64,000 nucleotides of DNA. Origin: Diplonema papillatum (lineage: Eukaryota; Euglenozoa; Diplonemea; Diplonemida; Diplonemidae). The notes under the pieces are model-generated. The model was not told where the DNA came from. It did no database searches and saw only the letters and a program-made list of their open reading frames with translations. Positions 1 through 11,985 of this stretch are shown here, one piece after another (the stretch's first letter is position 1; each line of letters opens with the position of its first letter). The position numbers and the translations under genes are program-made. The stretch covers positions 682,001 to 746,000 of the forward strand of contig JAPJBO010000002.1 in NCBI GenBank assembly GCA_030068145.1, read 5' to 3'.

Positions 1-339
1 ATGCGATCGATTTCTTGATCGGTGACACGAGACGGGTAGCAGAAGATCACTAGGTAGCAAGTGGCTGTGAACGTTTAATCACGTCAGGCGGACAAGGACG
101 AATGTCCTGCTAGACCAAGCTTCTCGTTGGAAGGCGTTTGTGGGAAGATCGGTGTGTGTGTGTGTGTGTGTGAAAATACGAATCACGAAATAGCGTTGTC
201 CTGCCTGACTGACAGAGCCAACTTTGCGTAGTAGTTGTTGCATGAACGGTTGACTGCTGCTCTGTTGTGCGGTTTTAGCCTGCCACAGTCGTTTTCAGTT
301 ATCAAGGATCAGCTACCCCCGTTTGCAGCGGTCAAGAAG

Positions 340-2059
340 TACACTTCTTGGAGTCTGGCTTCGAGAACTTCGGCATCGCGCCGGCTTCGCACTCCGGCTT
401 CGCACCCCACCGGGGTCGTCCTTTAAGATCTTCGGCTGCAGCGCCGGGGCCGGCGGCGAGGAAGTCGGCTTCTTCGCGCTCTGCGACCGCCGCACCATCG
501 ACGGGTGCCGCCGCGTGTCCCTCCCCGACCGGGCCATGATCGCGCCGAACGACGCGGCGCCGACTGCGCCAAGGTGCCCGACGCCTGCGCCGCCATCGGC
601 AGCGTGCGGCTGCTCAGCGAGTTGCTCGCGCTGAGGCCAGACGCCTCCACCCCACTCGGCGCGGACGACTGCTGGTGGTGCTGTGGTGCTGTGGTGCTGT
701 GGTGCTGTGGTGCTGGCGGCTGCAGCCCGAAAGGTCCCCTTCCTGCTTCCTTCGTCTTTGAGCAAATTTTACTCCTCACCGGTCGGACTGGCGTTCAGCC
801 TCTGAGGTGCAGGCATCGCCTGGCCCAAGTCCCAGTGTGTTACCCGCGAACCGGCAACCATTTGCACTCCTAAACTCCGTCGGTGCAGGTGGACGTCGTG
901 GAAGGGTGGCGCTTGAGCTTCGTCTTCTTCACAACCTTCTTGGCCTTCTTGGAGCCCGGCTTAGAGAACTTCGGCTTCGCGCCTCCGGGCTTCGTGCCCG
1001 GATCGTCCTTCTTCTTGCTCTTGGCGGTGCTGTTGAGGATGCTGTTGCTGTTGTTGGCCGCACGACGAGCCCGAAGGCCGGCGGCGGCGCCGCCGGCGCG
1101 GCGCCGCCGGCGCGGCGTGGGCAATGCTGGCCGAGCGGCCGGGCGCCCGGCTGTTCGTGGCTGTACGTGGAGCAGCTGTTCGCGCCGCGGTCGTCGTAAG
1201 AGTTGCGCTCGAGTGTCGTCTATTTGCCCGCGGCCATCTTCGCCTACGTGGAAGTCCGCTTCTTCCGGCTTCCAGAACTTCGGGGCCGACCAATGCGCCC
1301 TGGCCGGTGCTGTTGAGAAAGGTCATCTTCCTGCTTCCTTCGTCGTTGAGCAAAATTTTGCTCCTTGCTGGTCGGGACTGGCGTCCAGCCTTCAAAGTGC
1401 AGGCATCGCCTGGCCCAAGTCCCAGCGTGTAACCCACGAACCGGCAGCCACTTGCACTTCTAAACTCCATCGGTGCAGGTGGAGGTGGTGGAAGGGTGGC
1501 GCTTGAGCTTCGTTTTCTTCACGACCTTCTTCGCCTTCTTGGAGTCCGGCTTCGAGAACTTCGGCTTCGCGCCTCCGGGCTTCGTGCCCGGATCGTCCTT
1601 CTTCTTGCTCTTGGCGGTGCTGTTGAGGATGCTGTTGCTGTTGTTGGCCGCACGACGAGCCCGAAGGCCGGCGGCGGCGCCGCCGGCGCGGCGCCGCCGG
1701 CGCGGCGCCGCCGGCGCGGCGTGGGCAATGCTGGCCGAGCGGCAATGCTGGCCGAGCGGCCGGGCGCCCGGCTGTTCGTGGCTGTACGTGGAGCAGCTGT
1801 TCGCGCCGCGGTCGTCGTAAGAGTTGCGCTCGAGTGTCGTCTATTTGCCCGCGGCCATCTTCGCCTACGTGGAAGTCCGCTTCTTCCGGCTTCCAGAACT
1901 TCGGGGCCCTGGCCGGTGCTGTTGAGAAAGGTCATCTTCCTGCTTCCTTCGTCGTTGAGCAAAATTTTGCTCCTTGCTGGTCGGGCAGCCTTCAAAGTGC
2001 AGGCATCGCCTGGCCCAAGTCCCAGCGTGTTACCCACGAACCGGCAGCCACTTGCACTT
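340..2059 (-). repeat. Tandem partial copies of the PP2C terminal exon
   Basis: Three further copies of the 3' part of the PP2C last exon follow it in gene order. Two nearly complete units run 1472-2059 and 882-1471 (period about 600 and 590 bp). A more rearranged one runs 340-881 and joins sequence matching 2141 to sequence matching 2474. Each unit repeats the Lys/Ser/Pro-rich end of the protein and keeps the same terminal TAG context. Units are joined by about 250 bp that the functional exon lacks (for example 1195-1440). A GCC/GGC run at 1675-1720 differs in length between units. They could be dead copies or alternative last exons; the sequence alone does not decide. Confidence 0.75.
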
Positions 2060-5000
2060 CTAAACTCCATCGGTGCAGGTGGAGGTGGTGGAAGGGTGGC
2101 GCTTGAGCTTCGTTTTCTTCACGACCTTCTTCGCCTTCTTGGAGTCCGGCTTCGAGAACTTCGGCTTCGCACCTCCGGGCTTCGCGCCCGGGTCGTCTTT
2201 TTTCTTGCTCTTGGCGGTGCTGTTGAGGATGCTGTTGCTGCTGTTGTTGGCCGCGGTGTCGCGCACGACGAGCCCGAAGGCCGGCGGCGGCGCCGCCGGC
2301 GCGGCGTGGGAAATGCTGGCCGAGCGGCCGGGCGCCCGGCTGTACGTGGAGCAGCTGTTTGCGAAGCTGTTCGCGCCGCCGGCCGCCCGCTCGGGGCGGG
2401 CGGCCGCGGTGGTCGGCTTCCGGATGGCGGAGCTCACCCGCTTCAGGCCGAGGGCGGGACCCGGGGGTGGCGAGATCTTCGGCTGCAGCGCCGGGGCCGG
2501 CGGCGAGGACGTCGGCTTCTTCGCGCTCTGCGACCGCCGCACCATCGACGGATGCCGCCGCGTGTTCCTCCCCGACCGGGCCATGATCGCCCCGAACGAC
2601 GTCGGCGGCGCCGACTGCGTGAAGGTGCCCGACGCCTGCGCGGCGCCCGGCGGCTGCGCCGCCATCGGCACCGTGCGGCTGTTCAGCGAGTTGCTCGTGC
2701 TGAGGCCAGACGCTTCCATCTCACTCGGGGCGGACAACTGCTGGTGCGCGGAGTCCTGCATCGGGTCCACCAGCTCGATGGCCAGCTCCCCGGATAGCCC
2801 GTTGACGTGCTCCGCGGAGCCACCCGGATCGATGCTGTCTCCGGACGCGTTCGCGAAGGTTTTCCCGCGAGCGCCGCGCTTGGGGTTGTCCAAGGCATGC
2901 GGCAGCAGGGTTCGCTTGTGGAACACGGGCGAAGTGACCGGGGCGTGCTTGCCCTTCTTGTCCTTCCGGCTGACCTGCTCGCGCCGGATGCGCGCCCAGG
3001 CGGGCGCGTTGGCGCGGATGAGGACGGCCATCGTCTTCTCCTCTGCGTCGAGCTTCTTGAACATCCGCGAGAACGAGCTCCGGCAGGTGACCTGCTTCCC
3101 GGCGATCGCCACGAGCGACATGCCGGGGCGCATCCACGCCCGCCACGCAGGGCTGCTCGGCGTGACGTGGCCGATGCGGCTCCACGACCAGTCGCACTCC
3201 TTCTCCTTCTCCTTCTGCTCCGCCTCAGTCAGCAGCCGGAACCCGAACGACGCTTCCGTCGCCTTCTTGTGCAGGAGCAGGAGGTGCAGCATGGTCTCCG
3301 CGCCCCGCTTGTGCGCTGAGCCCTTCGACGTCGGACTCTTGCACACCTTCACGCTGCCAGCCAGCGACGCTCTCCCCGTTGCCCGGTCGAAGTGCGCGGT
3401 GCCCGACGGCGAGTTCGGAGACGCTGGAGAGCCCAGGGATCCCTCGCCCCTGCTGCGCTCGCGGTCCAGCTTGTTCCCGGAGTCGCGGCGCGAAGACGCG
3501 GGCGGGATGGTCAGCACCTCGGCTGGGTACGCGGTGAGCGTGCCGCTCGACCGGAACGGGCTGTTGCCCGCGTGCGACAGCGGGGGGGAAGAGGTGATCG
3601 GCGGGTGCACGTCGGGGTCCTTCACCCTCGCCACGATCGCCGTGCAATTGTCCGACGATCCGCTTTCGAGGGCCTGTTTTTGTTTAGAGGTGAGATGCAG
3701 ATTCGTTTGAGATTCCGGGGGGTTATGGCCTCCGTGCGCCGGCTCTTCCCACTTCTATTTGCCCTGTGGCATTTCAGGTAAGGAACTCTGATCTGCCACC
3801 AAAACGCGTGTTACTGGTGTCCAAGGAAGAAGGCCGCAACGGAAACCGCGTTTGCGTCTTCTTTGGCAGTTCTGAGATGGCGGTCTCCTCAAGAACCGTC
3901 AGATCACGCTACCTTCTCTTCTTTGCACTTCCTGGTCGACGACCTCGTGCCGCCCGGTGTATTCGATGTTCACCTGGGTCGATTGTCTTCAGCAACGTCG
4001 TGCCTCTGCTTCGGTCGTGATGATCTTGTCACCAGCTTCTTTAACGATGACGTCTGCTTGGGTTCACAGTCTCGCAATTTTGCATGCCTCCAGACAGTGT
4101 GGGGGCTGGCACCACAGCACCGGTGCTGGCACCGGAGAGCACCGGCCGGTGCTCTCCGGTGCTCCGGTGCTGGGTCTGGCATTTTACTTCAACCACCCCG
4201 TAGCAGACCTTTTTCAACGAGTTTTTGCTCGCGAGCAGCTCCGATGAAGAGAGCCGTGAGAAATGGATCCGGCGACCAAATAGTATGTGCGCGTTTCTTG
4301 GGTTCGTACGAGGTAAAGAGCACCGGGTTACAGCGGATAAGGAACCCGCCAGTTTTGCAATGATAAATCCCCTGTTTTGTGACATTCTTTTGCAGGCCCG
4401 TAGAGCAGACCTTTCTCGTCGACTTTATGCTCACGTTCAGCTCCGATGAGGAGATTTGTGCAAGATGGACCCAGGGAACCCATAGTATGTGCGTGGTTCG
4501 TTGACATGAAAACTACACCGCGGAATGCAAAACTTTGCATCACAGAATCACGCCAAAACGGTCAAAGCTACCAGCGCAATAGTGTTGTTTCGTCGGGGTC
4601 AAATGTCAAAAAAACGCGCCCTGCGGGAATTGATAATTTCACGTGCACAGGCATTTGAACCAGGAAATCTGAAATGGAAACTTCGATTTCCACGATTTCC
4701 GTTTTCACGCGGATCCACGTCCCGGTCCCTGGCTCGACGAACCACGTACCAACTCTTTGGCCCCCGGGTCTATTATCCACCGATCTCTTCATCGGAGCTG
4801 ATCTCGAGCAAAAAGTCGTCGAAAAAGGTCTGGTGCTGTGGACCGGCTTCCAGGAGCCAGGATCAGGCCCACAGTCGTAATGGGGAAGCACCCACTGCGA
4901 CCCAGACTCAATGGGGGAGCGTGGGGGGGGTGCGACTCAAAAAAATTCTGCTCAAAACCCCGAGAACGAGGCCCAAACGATGCTTTCAACGCTTTTTTTT

Positions 5001-7009
5001 TCGTTTTTTTTGAGCTTTTTGAGGTGTTAAAACCAAAATTATTTTTCCAGCACCGGAGAGCACCGCCAGCACCGCGGTGCCCGGTGCTGGTGCTCAGCAC
5101 CGGGCACCGGCCAGCACCGGTGCCAGCCCCCACACTGCTCCAGAAGTCCCAGAACGTCGTCATCACGACGAGGGTGTTATATGACACCCAGCAGTACTGC
5201 ACCCCCACAACTTTTCCACAAAATGTGGTAGAATAGCTGCAACATTTACTTGTGGTTAGAAACACAATTTTGGGGCAGGCATACAACTTCGTACTCTAAA
5301 CGAAGTTCTATCGAATTTACTTGTGGTTAGAAACACAATTTTGGGGTAGGCATACAACTTCGTACTCTAAACGAAGTTCTATCGAATTGCCTGCAGTCAC
5401 AGCAAGCCCCATGTGTTCACTTTTGGGTAACATTCAGTAGAGTTAAAGTTCGCTTGAGAAGCCCATTTACGGTGAGTACAAGAAATCGGGGCGGTACCTT
5501 GTCGCACAAGATGCGGGCTGCTTCGCCGAGACTCTGCGCGGTTTCGGGGCTGGCGTTGAGCACCTCTTTGACGATATCTATCACTTCGTCGTCTTTGAAC
5601 CCGGTCTGTGTGTTGTGGACGTATTGGTGATGCAAAATGGTAACTCGTTCTGTTTAAGAAGTGTGAGAGTGCGCCATCAGCAGGCTGATGTGTGTGCTAC
5701 GCTACATGCCAGCCTTTCTGCCTTCGTGATTTCGCAACTGGCAGAATTTATTTGCGCTCTCTCGGAACTCGCCTGCTTTGGTAAGTTGCATGCAGTACGC
5801 TGCCAACTACTAATTTTTAGTACCGACATTGCATTGTCTACACAAAAGAATAGGCGCGATGTTTGTTTGTACGTGCTGGGGAGGAAGTCGAGTGAACATG
5901 ATCGTACTATCCTCCCACGGCGCTTCTAGCGTTATTTGTACTTTCTCGTATCAACCTGGCTGGGCGCTCCAGGTCTGCAAGAGTCCGCTGTCAACGCATC
6001 GAGACCAGAGAAGCCAACAACGCATCCTCTGTGGACGCATCTCCTTCCGGGAGTGCTTGGACGTACCCATATCAAAGTGGACGGATGCTAACTTCACCCA
6101 CCTCTGCAACGATTGCTACGTCCCTTGCTGATGATATCCGTCCTCAGTAAGGGCGGCCTTTTTAATTTTTTTTTTTCTTCTTCTTCTCGATCCATCATCC
6201 ACGCACACCTCAAATATGCCGTCGCACGTAATGACGATGATGTCACCCGGTTCAAGGATTGTGTCCGTAATCGTGGGCACCGCGATGATCTTGTGGGTGT
6301 AGTCGCAGGTGCCTTGTTTGAAGTACGTGTCGCCGAACGCCCGGGACACGGCCAGCTTGCCGTCTACGCGGTTCCGGATCACCCAGCCGCCGGCGCTCTT
6401 GATGCGCTCTACCTCCTCCGGGATGTCCGGCTTGTGATCGGTCGTCATCGACTTCGTCAGCTTCCCTTTTCTATGCACCAGCACTCTCGAGTCGCCGACC
6501 GACCCCACTTTGAAGCTGTATTTCTGCTTGTCCTGAGCATGAGCCCCCACGCGCTCTAAAGGGCGCAAGAACCCGAAAGCGCCTGTGCTGCCGGAGGCGT
6601 CGAGCACTCTGCCGTTGATGCCGCCGTTCACCTTCAGAAAGTCTCCGTCCATGCGCAGGCATAACTTTTCGACCTGCTCGTCTGTCTGCGGGGGGCCCTC
6701 CGGCGCTTGTTCGATGGCTTGCTTCAGGCTTTGCGATATGAAAGCGCTGCATCCCTTGCCGCCGTGTCCGTCGAACACTCCGAAACTGCTGCACTCCGGC
6801 CGCTTCGACAGGCTGAGCATGAACGCATCTTCCATGCTGTCCCTCGCCCCGGTACTGTCAGCAACTCCTACCCAGCACATGGCGTTCTCCCCCACCTCTC
6901 TCACGGTCGCGTCCTCGAAGTCCATGTCGACGCTGCTGTCGTCGAACTGCAGATTGCCGTCTTCGTCGAGGTGCGGGAGGACCCCTCCAAACTTCATCAT
7001 GTCGCCCAT
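2060..7009 (-). CDS. PP2C-family Ser/Thr phosphatase, long C-terminal tail (3 exons)
   Basis: Metal-dependent protein Ser/Thr phosphatase (PPM/PP2C). Proposed exons are 6209-7009, 5498-5605 and 2060-3673, giving 840 residues with GT-AG borders and intact frame. Visible PP2C motifs are RDSMED (56-61), DGHGG (80-84), GDSR (172-175), DHKPD, SRAFGD, ITCDGIFE at the end of exon 1, and GSSDNCTAIV at the start of exon 3 (309-318), so the core is complete only after splicing. The start at 7009 (MGDMMKF) was chosen because sequence upstream does not look like PP2C. About 520 residues follow the core. They are rich in Ser, Pro and Lys, with one folded-looking stretch near 460-520 that resembles a PDZ domain (RIGHVTPSSPAW, then LVAIAGKQV). 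Usual PP2Cs are 300-400 residues. The phosphatase call is firm, the joins good, the PDZ idea tentative. Confidence 0.85.
3736..3815 (-). repeat. Truncated family I intron repeat
   Basis: Partial copy of the repeat seen complete near 11.3, 49.2 and 53.8 kb. It shares the stretch around TTTCAGGTAAGGAACTCTG and CACCAAAACGCG. It lies in PP2C intron 2, close to the acceptor at 3674. The short element described in the findings (around 3683-3725) separates it from the acceptor. Confidence 0.55.
4095..5137. mobile_element. Non-autonomous TIR element inside PP2C intron 2
   Basis: The ends are inverted: it begins CAGTGTGGGGGCTGGCACC and ends with the exact reverse complement, GGTGCCAGCCCCCACACTG. The flanks carry a perfect 7-bp direct repeat CTCCAGA (4088-4094 and 5138-5144), as expected for a target-site duplication. 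The interior has no transposase-like frame. It holds several degenerate copies of a module around CTCTTCATCGGAGCTGATC and GTCGAAAAAGGTCTG, in both orientations (about 4190-4260, 4395-4520, 4730-4860). The same module fills the element at 20450-21153. The CAGTG ends recall hAT elements, but hAT normally gives 8-bp duplications, so I leave the superfamily open. Confidence 0.8.
5780..5860 (-). repeat. Family II intron repeat in PP2C intron 1
   Basis: Read on the minus strand it contains GGTACTAAAAATTAGTAG, then TTGGCAGCGTACTGCATG and CTTACCAAAGCAGG. A close copy lies at 57070-57175, just past the proposed donor of the zinc-ribbon gene. Both copies are in the sense of the host gene. Confidence 0.65.
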
Positions 7010-7917
7010 CTTTTTGCTTTCCTGCTTACTCCCGGCCGCGTGCGCGTGGCGCTGAGCACAGCCCCACACACTCCCCCTCCCCCACAACCCACCCACACAC
7101 GCGCCCCTCAGCACTGCTCTGGGATTTTGTGAAAGCAACGACTCGGGTAGCAGAGACCTGTTAAATTAACCGTGCCCGCATGGTCAGGGTTTTATACGGA
7201 ATGGCCCCAGGCTGTCCAGGCATGTTACTGTTTAAATACAGGGGGGGAAATGTTTCTTCTCAGGGGGGGGGGGGGGGGGGGGGTTTGTTTGGCTGCCGTG
7301 GCCTATTCCTGGATCATTCGCCGAGGATCCCCTACACAGTGTACACCAGCACCGGGTGGATTGCAAGAACGTGCTTGGAATGGGTATGTGCTCAACACCG
7401 CACTGGTCCCGTCTGCGCCGTGTTTCGGTCCTATAAGCCACGGACACATAAGGCAGACCGTCATCAGCGCGGAACCTGAGTGTCTGCAGACAGGACAGCG
7501 GTGTGAGTCTGGTTTGTCAGGCGGCTGTTCGTAGCTCGTCGCAGCCAGGACCACCTGTGCGACTAAAGCACAGGCGAATCCGTCACGGGGAGAAGGCCCC
7601 TACAACCGTGCCTGAGCAATCAGTTAAAAAACTCAGGGCACTCGCCCTGATTGTGACCGCGACTCGCTAAGGCAGCACCGGGTGGGGAGTTAAACTGTGC
7701 GGTCCATTTTTTGCGGGTGTGGCCAGTGTGCGCGCGCTTGCCGGCTGATTAATTTCAAGCCTTTTTTTTTGTATAAGCACCTGCTTTGTAGGAAATACTT
7801 GAGGAGACTGCCAGCTGCAAATGATCAAAGGAGGTAAATGTGCTGTAGCCCACACGAAACACAGGTGAATCTGGGTTCAGTGGCGGGCGTAAGCGTTCAA
7901 CAAAAAAAACCCACTTT
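7010..7917. other. Upstream region of the PP2C gene, no gene seen
   Basis: This sequence lies between the PP2C start and the TIR array. It holds a run of about 19 G at 7264-7282 and CT/AC-rich stretches near 7060-7120. I find no convincing reading frame, RNA gene or core promoter motif. Confidence 0.4.
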
Positions 7918-10338
7918 GGGACGACGTTTTTGGAATACCGACGGACCGGTTTGGTGGTGTGACCTCCTGGGCTAGCCTGGTTCTCTCACCATTCAGCGGC
8001 TATCTCGGGGGGTTACCCCCATCGAAAGTGCAATTCATGTTGTTTTCTTCCTTTGGCGTTCAATTCATTGTCAGTCAAGATCGTCACCGAGTGAAGCGCA
8101 CAAAGTATTCTTTGGGCTGTTCCGCATACTTTCGGGTCGTTCCACATACTTGCGCTTAGTCTTTTGGGCTGTTCCGCATACTTTCGGGTCGTTCCGCATA
8201 CTTGCGCATAGTTGCGCATAGTTGTTTTGGGCTGTTCCGCATACTTTCGGGTCGTTCCGCATACTTGCGCATAGTTGCGCATAGTTGTTTTGGGCTGTTC
8301 CGCATACTTTCGGGTCGTTCCGCATACTTGCGCATAGTTGTTTTGGGCTGTTCCGCATACTTTCGGGTCGTTCCGCATACTTGCGCATAGTTGCGCATAG
8401 TTGTTTTGGGCTGTTCCGCATACGTTCGGGTCGTTCCGTATACTTGCGCATAGTTGCGCATAGTTGCGCATAGTTGTTTTGGGCTGTTCCGCATACTTTC
8501 GGGTCGTTCCGCATAGTTGCGCATAGTTTTCTGGGCTGTTCCGCATACTTTCGGGTCGTTCCGCATAGTTGCGCATAGTTGCGCATAGTTGCGCATTTGT
8601 GTTGGCTGTTCCGCATACTTTCGGGTCGTTCCGCATACTTGCGCATAGTTGCGCATAGTTGTTTTGGGCTGTTCCGCATACTTTCGGGTCGTTCCGCATA
8701 CTTGCGCATAGTTGCGCATAGTTGCGCATAGTTGTTTTGGGCTGTTCCGCATACTTTCGGGTCGTTCCGCATACTTGCGCATAGTTGCGCATAGTTGTTT
8801 TGGGCTGTTCCGCATACTTTCGGGTCGTTCCGCATACTTGCGCATAGTTGCGCATAGTTGTTTTGGGCTGTTCCGCATACTTTCGGGTCGTTCCGCATAC
8901 TTGCGCATAGTTGCGCATAGTTGCGCATAGTTGCGCATAGTTGTTTTGGGCTGTTCCGCATACTTTCGGGTCGTTCCGCATACTTGCGCATAGTTGCGCA
9001 TAGTTGTTTTGGGCTGTTCCGCATACTTTCGGGTCGTTCCGCATACTTGCGCATAGTTGCGCATAGTTGTTTTGGGCTGTTCCGCATACTTTCGGGTCGT
9101 TCCGCATACTTGCGCATAGTTGCGCATAGTTGCGCATAGTTGCGCATAGTTGCGCATAGTTGCGCATAGTTGCGCATAGTTGCGCATAGTTGTTTTGGGC
9201 TGTTCCGCATACTTTCGGGTCGTTCCGTATACTTGCGCATAGTTGCGCATAGTTGCGCATAGTTGTTTTGGGCTGTTCCGCATACTTTCGGGTCGTTCCG
9301 CATAGTTGCGCATAGTTGCGCATAGTTGTTTTGGGCTGTTCCGCATACTTTCGGGTCGTTCCGCATACTTGCGCATAGTTGCGCATAGTTGTTTTGGGCT
9401 GTTCCGCATACTTTCGGGTCGTTCCGCATACTTGCGCATAGTTGCGCATAGTTGCGCATAGTTGCGCATAGTTGCGCATAGTTGTTTTGGGCTGTTCCGC
9501 ATACTTTCGGGTCGTTCCGTATACTTGCGCATAGTTGCGCATAGTTGCGCATAGTTGTTTTGGGCTGTTCCGCATACTTTCGGGTCGTTCCGCATAGTTG
9601 CGCATAGTTTTCTGGGCTGTTCCGCATACTTTCGGGTCGTTGCGCATAGTTGTTTTGGGCTGTTCCGCATACTTTCGGGTCGTTCCGCATACTTGCGCAT
9701 AGTTGCGCATAGTTGCGCATAGTTGCGCATAGTTGCGCATAGTTGCGCATAGTTGTTTTGGGCTGTTCCGCATACTTTCGGGTCGTTCCGCATAGTTGCG
9801 CATAGTTTTCTGGGCTGTTCCGCATACTTTCGGGTCGTTCCGCATACTTGCGCATAGTTGCGCATAGTTGTTTTGGGCTGTTCCGCATACTTTCGGGTCG
9901 TTCCGCATACTTGCGCATAGTTGCGCATAGTTGTTTTGGGCTGTTCCGCATAATTTCGGGTCAGTTGCGCATAGTTCTTTGGGCTGTTCCGCATACTTTC
10001 GGGTCGTTCCGCATAGTTGCGCATAGTTGTTTTGGGCTGTTCCGCATACTTTCGGGTCGTTCCGTATACTTGCGCATAGTTGCGCATAGTTCTTTGGGCT
10101 GTTGCGCATAGTTGCGCATGGTTGCGCCCACCACAAAAACCTCAAAAAAAAATCCGCTGCGCGGGGCCAAGAAAAACTACAGTATAAAAGCCCCCAAAAA
10201 AATCTCCCCCGCTGCGCGGGGAAAAATTGGTAGGTTAGAAAAAAAAAATCTCTGGATTTCTGGGGGGTGGGTGGGTACCCCCCCCCCTCCCCCATTTTCG
10301 ACGGACAATGTCCGTCGGTATTCCAAAAACGTCGTCCC
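7918..10338. mobile_element. TIR-bounded element enclosing a tandem array
   Basis: Perfect 28-bp inverted repeats lie at 7918-7945 and 10311-10338. The left arm reads GGGACGACGTTTTTGG followed by AATACCGACGGA, and the right arm is its exact reverse complement. The outer flanks share only TTT (7915-7917 and 10339-10341), a possible 3-bp target-site duplication. The interior is almost wholly the array at 8103-10120 plus about 170 bp with two CCGCTGCGCGGGG copies (10153-10220). No transposase is present, so it would be non-autonomous. A G-starting TIR with a 3-bp duplication would suit PIF/Harbinger- or CACTA-like elements, but this is a guess. Confidence 0.7.
8103..10120. repeat. Two-level tandem array, about 60-bp and 11-bp units
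   Basis: The larger unit contains GGGCTGTTCCGCATACTTTC and GGGTCGTTCCGCATACTT. It alternates with one to eight copies of an 11-bp unit, TTGCGCATAGT. The minus strand stays open in all three frames over most of the array, giving spurious ORFs of 626-760 codons rich in Asn, Ala, Gln and Met. The openness comes from unit composition, so I do not call these genes. Confidence 0.9.
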
Positions 10339-11985
10339 TTTGTAGTTGTATTGTTTTTCTCCCCCTCTATTACCGACAGACTCGCGCCAAATCAGCCGAT
10401 TTTCAACAGTGGAAGCTTTGGCTATGCCGCCCATGTAGCGGAGTCAGCTTGACGCACAAACCGGGCAAGAGGTGGATGAAGATGTTGTCGCAAACCCCGT
10501 CTGATCGGCAGACGGGGTTCCGGGAGGGGGGGCGGGGTTCGTTTGCACAGCTGGAGGCCATATTCTGCTGAATCAGTTTGAAATGGTGTAAGACGTAGCT
10601 AGAGGAGCACAGCAGCACGGGCCCGTGTATTGCTCGTGGTCGCCAGTTCTCGGATACTCGCCGATTCACGACTACCGCTCGGCAACACCCTCAATGCGGG
10701 TAACCCTCGTCAATTTCCATCAGTCTTTCGGCTATGGGGCTTCCCAGTCCGCTCACGACGAGCATATTGATGCTCTGTTTTTTTGAGCTCCGACGATTCC
10801 GTATGGGCGTACTGATTTGTGTCTTTCGACGTGAAGGTTCAACTTCGTGGTGCTTGCGGTAGGTTCGCCCGAGAGCCGCGGTGTTTGTTTGGACGCCGGG
10901 GGGAGGACTAGCCTGTTTGGGGTTAATCTGCTCTCAGTTTCACTGAGGGAGTTGATGCACCACGAAAGTCGATAAGAATTTTGGGTTAGACTGCAAAGAA
11001 TCTGCAGCGATAATCTGCATCGATAAGAGAACTTCACACACCCTTCAGGGTGTGGTTGGTTCAACCAGAAACAGTCAAGTTTTATTATACTATTAAGTGG
11101 ATGGAAGGTGACCTCGCCCAAGCTCGTTTCGCGGCTAGTGATATCAGTTACAAAGACGTGTTCTTACTTCTCCCTTTCTGCATGGCAGTTCTCGACAGAC
11201 AATACGAAGAGCAGAAACTCCCAAACACGTTGTCCGCGTTCTGTTTTGAGTATATCATTCATTGCTGCGAAAAAAGACAGGTGCTTCGTTTTGTTTGTGC
11301 GTGCCGGGTGATCGTTTTCCCACTTGTATTTACCTTGTGTATATTCAGGTAAGGAATCTGATCAACCACCAAAACACGCTGCCTACGTCTTTTTAGCTTG
11401 CACAATACATTGAAGGGCAACCCGCAAGATTGTTAGTATACTATACTATTGTACTAAAAAGGGGCTCGCTCTGACACAATGATTGTCTACAAGTGTGGAG
11501 TGGGTGCCGGTCGACCGGTTTCCCCTGTGTGCGGCTGCCTCAGGCTCGAGATCAAATGAGAAACGGATGCAGAGAACGGCTCACACGAAGACATGCAAGT
11601 ACTACGACTAGACGTCGCCACAGTGAGTGCAAACCAAGCTCGTGTTGGAAATTGCGCTGCTTGCGCATAGTTCCCGCCGGGGTGTTCCCAAGCTCGGGGC
11701 GCATGCTGGATATCTTAGTGATGGGAGCCAAAGCTAAAGGCGGCGAGTAACACGATCTTTGTGCTAGATCGAACGGTGTTCGTTGTCCACTGCAGGAAAC
11801 CGAAAACTCCGGACGCGATCCTCTCCCGCTTACTACTTTGCTTTCTAATTCGCGTGTTTCATCGACCGTCTAGAGGGCAGCTCGCGCATAAACGCAAAGC
11901 ATTCGGTCTCTCTTTTTCATCTATAATCTGACGGAGACGCTCGGCCGCAGCCGAGTTATGTTGTGATTCGTTCAGAACCAAGACG
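10339..11985. other. Intergenic or intronic stretch downstream of the 1427-residue gene
   Basis: No gene is recognisable. It holds a short inverted pair around a CTGATCGGCAG-type hairpin (10497-10518) and a segment at 10785-10840 (TTGAGCTCCGACGATTCC) that recurs diverged near 22600-22680. It also holds a family I repeat at 11300-11440. Confidence 0.4.
11300..11440 (-). repeat. Family I intron repeat, complete copy
   Basis: On the minus strand it runs TACTAACAATCTTGCGGGTT, TTCAATGTATTGTGCAAG, GCTAAAAAGACGTAGGCAGC, GATTCCTTACCTGAATATAC. It is nearly identical to the copy at 49205-49356. TACTAAC matches the classical branch-point sequence. No flanking exon is identified here. Confidence 0.7.

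Noticed and set aside
7050..7120. N-terminal extension of PP2C from the Met at 7138
   Set aside because: The extra 43 residues are translated from CT/AC-rich leader-like DNA and match nothing in PP2C; the Met at 7009 is preferred.
8013..10295. A 760-codon minus-strand ORF (plus two overlapping ones over 620 codons)
   Set aside because: It consists wholly of the tandem array, and three frames are open because the unit lacks minus-strand stops. The peptide is a monotonous reflection of the repeat.
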